Positions 62,583-64,000 of a DNA stretch of 64,000 nucleotides are shown here, one piece after another. A program made the position numbers and the translations under genes. Numbering within the stretch: the stretch's first letter is position 1; each line of letters starts with the position of its first letter. The notes beneath the pieces were generated by a model. The model saw only the letters and a list, made by a program, of their open reading frames with translations. It was not told the origin of the DNA and ran no database searches. The stretch lies in contig NZ_JAINRC010000002.1 of NCBI RefSeq assembly GCF_020400655.1, positions 124,001-188,000 on the forward strand, in the 5' to 3' direction. Source of the DNA: Streptomyces spinosus (lineage in GTDB: Bacteria > Actinomycetota > Actinomycetes > Streptomycetales > Streptomycetaceae).

Positions 62583-63938
62583 ATGACCTCTCAGCCCAGC
62601 CCCGAAGCCGGCGCCGCGGTGAAGGCCGCGGACCGCGCGCACGTCTTCCACTCCTGGTCGGCCCAGGACCTCATCGACCCGCTCGCCGTCGCCGGCGCCG
62701 AGGGGTCGTACTTCTGGGACTACGACGGCACGCGGTACCTGGACTTCACCAGCGGACTCGTCTTCACCAACATCGGCTACCAGCACCCGAAGGTCGTCGC
62801 GGCGATCCAGGAGCAGGCCGCGAAGCTGACCACCTTCGCGCCCGCGTTCGCCGTCGAGGCCCGCTCGGAGGCGGCCCGGCTGATCGCCGAGCGGACCCCC
62901 GGCGACCTCGACAAGATCTTCTTCACCAACGGCGGCGCGGACGCCGTCGAGCACGCGGTCCGCATGGCCCGGCTGCACACGGGCCGCCCGAAGGTGCTCT
63001 CGGCCTACCGCTCCTACCACGGCGGCACCCAGCAGGCCATCAACATCACCGGCGACCCGCGCCGCTGGGCCTCCGACGGCGCCGCCGCCGGTGTCGTCCA
63101 CTTCTGGGCGCCGTTCCTCTACCGCTCCCGCTTCTACGCCGAGACCGAGGAGCAGGAGTGCGCCCGGGCGCTGGAGCACCTGGAGACGACGATCGCCTTC
63201 GAGGGCCCGGCGACCATCGCGGCGATCATCCTGGAGACCATCCCGGGCACCGCCGGGATCATGGTGCCGCCGCCCGGCTACCTGGCCGGGGTGCGCGAGC
63301 TGTGCGACAAGTACGGCATCGTCTTCGTCCTGGACGAGGTCATGGCCGGCTTCGGGCGGACCGGCGAGTGGTTCGCGGCCGACCTGTTCGGCGTCACCCC
63401 GGACCTGATGACCTTCGCCAAGGGCGTGAACTCCGGATACGTCCCGCTCGGCGGCGTGGCCATCTCGCGGGAGATCGCGGAGACCTTCGGCAAGCGCCCC
63501 TACCCCGGTGGCCTCACCTACTCCGGCCACCCGCTGGCCTGCGCCGCCGCCGTCGCCACGATCAACGTGATGGCGGAGGAGGGCGTCGTGGAGAACGCCA
63601 AACGGCTCGGCGAGAGTGTGGTCGGCCCGGGCCTGGCCGAGCTGGCCGCGCGGCACCCGAGCGTCGGCGAGGTGCGCGGTACCGGCATGTTCTGGGCGCT
63701 GGACCTGGTGAAGAACCGGGAGACCCGGGAGCCGCTGGTGCCCTACAACGCGGCCGGCGAGGCGGGCGCCCCGATGGCCGCGTTCACGGCCGCCGCCAAG
63801 CGGCACGGCCTGTGGCCGTTCGTGAACATGAACCGCACCCACGTCGTCCCGCCGTGCAACGCGAGCGAGGCCGAGCTGAAGGAGGGTCTGGCCGCGCTCG
63901 ACGCCGCGTTGAGCGTCGCCGACGAATACACGGTGTGA
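62583..63938 (+). CDS. Class III aminotransferase
   Basis: The 451-residue PLP enzyme has the fold-I signatures: the PLP-phosphate loop FFTNGGADAVEHAVRMAR, SYHGGTQQA, DEVMAGFGRTG and catalytic Lys280 in TFAKGVNSGYVPLGG. It is nearest to beta-alanine/taurine:pyruvate-type omega-aminotransferases; the amino donor is not determined. ATG 62583 is used. Nothing is seen between its stop and base 64000. Confidence 0.9.
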   Translation: MTSQPSPEAGAAVKAADRAHVFHSWSAQDLIDPLAVAGAEGSYFWDYDGTRYLDFTSGLVFTNIGYQHPKVVAAIQEQAAKLTTFAPAFAVEARSEAARLIAERTPGDLDKIFFTNGGADAVEHAVRMARLHTGRPKVLSAYRSYHGGTQQAINITGDPRRWASDGAAAGVVHFWAPFLYRSRFYAETEEQECARALEHLETTIAFEGPATIAAIILETIPGTAGIMVPPPGYLAGVRELCDKYGIVFVLDEVMAGFGRTGEWFAADLFGVTPDLMTFAKGVNSGYVPLGGVAISREIAETFGKRPYPGGLTYSGHPLACAAAVATINVMAEEGVVENAKRLGESVVGPGLAELAARHPSVGEVRGTGMFWALDLVKNRETREPLVPYNAAGEAGAPMAAFTAAAKRHGLWPFVNMNRTHVVPPCNASEAELKEGLAALDAALSVADEYTV

Positions 63939-64000
63939 CCGTACGGTGCCTGCCGCACGGCGGGTCCGAACGCGTAAGGTGACGTGCTCGTACGCAACAG

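Overview
The window reads as a chromosomal segment of a Streptomyces species: very high GC, GTG as well as ATG starts, dense operons joined by ATGA/GTGA stop-start overlaps, and actinobacterial marker genes (WblA, Crp, twin ArsA-like ATPases, a MarP-type protease, a BTAD/NB-ARC regulator). Gene order on both flanks resembles the conserved core of S. coelicolor-like genomes. This is recollection of gene content, not a database search.

Region by region. 1-8.7 kb: start of a lipoprotein with a polysaccharide-deacetylase look, a SulP transporter fused to a beta-carbonic anhydrase, acetyl-CoA synthetase (acsA), NhaA antiporter, a small membrane protein, an epoxide-hydrolase-like enzyme and a 59-residue protein. 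8.7-12.1 kb (minus): MarP-like protease, CoA-pyrophosphatase-type NUDIX protein and endonuclease III with a Lys/Ala-rich tail. 12.1-24.7 kb: crp, a nucleotidyltransferase, MBL and NUDIX proteins, RidA and DUF4177, two adjacent ArsA-like ATPases beside wblA, a class A penicillin-binding protein, YqeY, a metallophosphoesterase and a Pr6Pr membrane protein.

24.74-37.5 kb is the accessory part. A tRNA-Pro(CGG) gene is the left end of an integrated element. A 47-bp copy of its 3' half recurs at 31386-31432 and a decayed copy at 34568-34614. Between the first two lie a tyrosine integrase, small cargo genes (DUF6236, DUF1877, a zinc-ribbon membrane protein and others) and decayed 3' halves of other tRNAs. 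The second interval holds an integrase fragment, an RHS C-terminal toxin with a putative immunity gene, immunity-like genes in intact and broken copies, and an IS5-type transposase remnant. Next to it is an arsenic cluster (arsR-aquaporin-arsC, divergent arsI) with no efflux pump and a broken GNAT gene.

37.5-64 kb returns to core-like genes: a large BTAD/NB-ARC/TPR regulator, a DrrAB-type ABC exporter, NAD synthetase, a YraQ-type permease with a TIGR03943 partner, a double-RCK membrane protein, an S9 peptidase, a methyltransferase, a SURF1 protein, an ECF sigma factor with a His-rich membrane partner, ask-asd, recR with a DUF5063 protein and YbaB, a SLATT-like membrane protein, a Ser/Thr kinase and a class III aminotransferase.

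The strongest leads for something undescribed are the tRNA-anchored tandem island with its graveyard of tRNA att remnants, its uncharacterised cargo, and the scattered immunity gene family around the RHS toxin.
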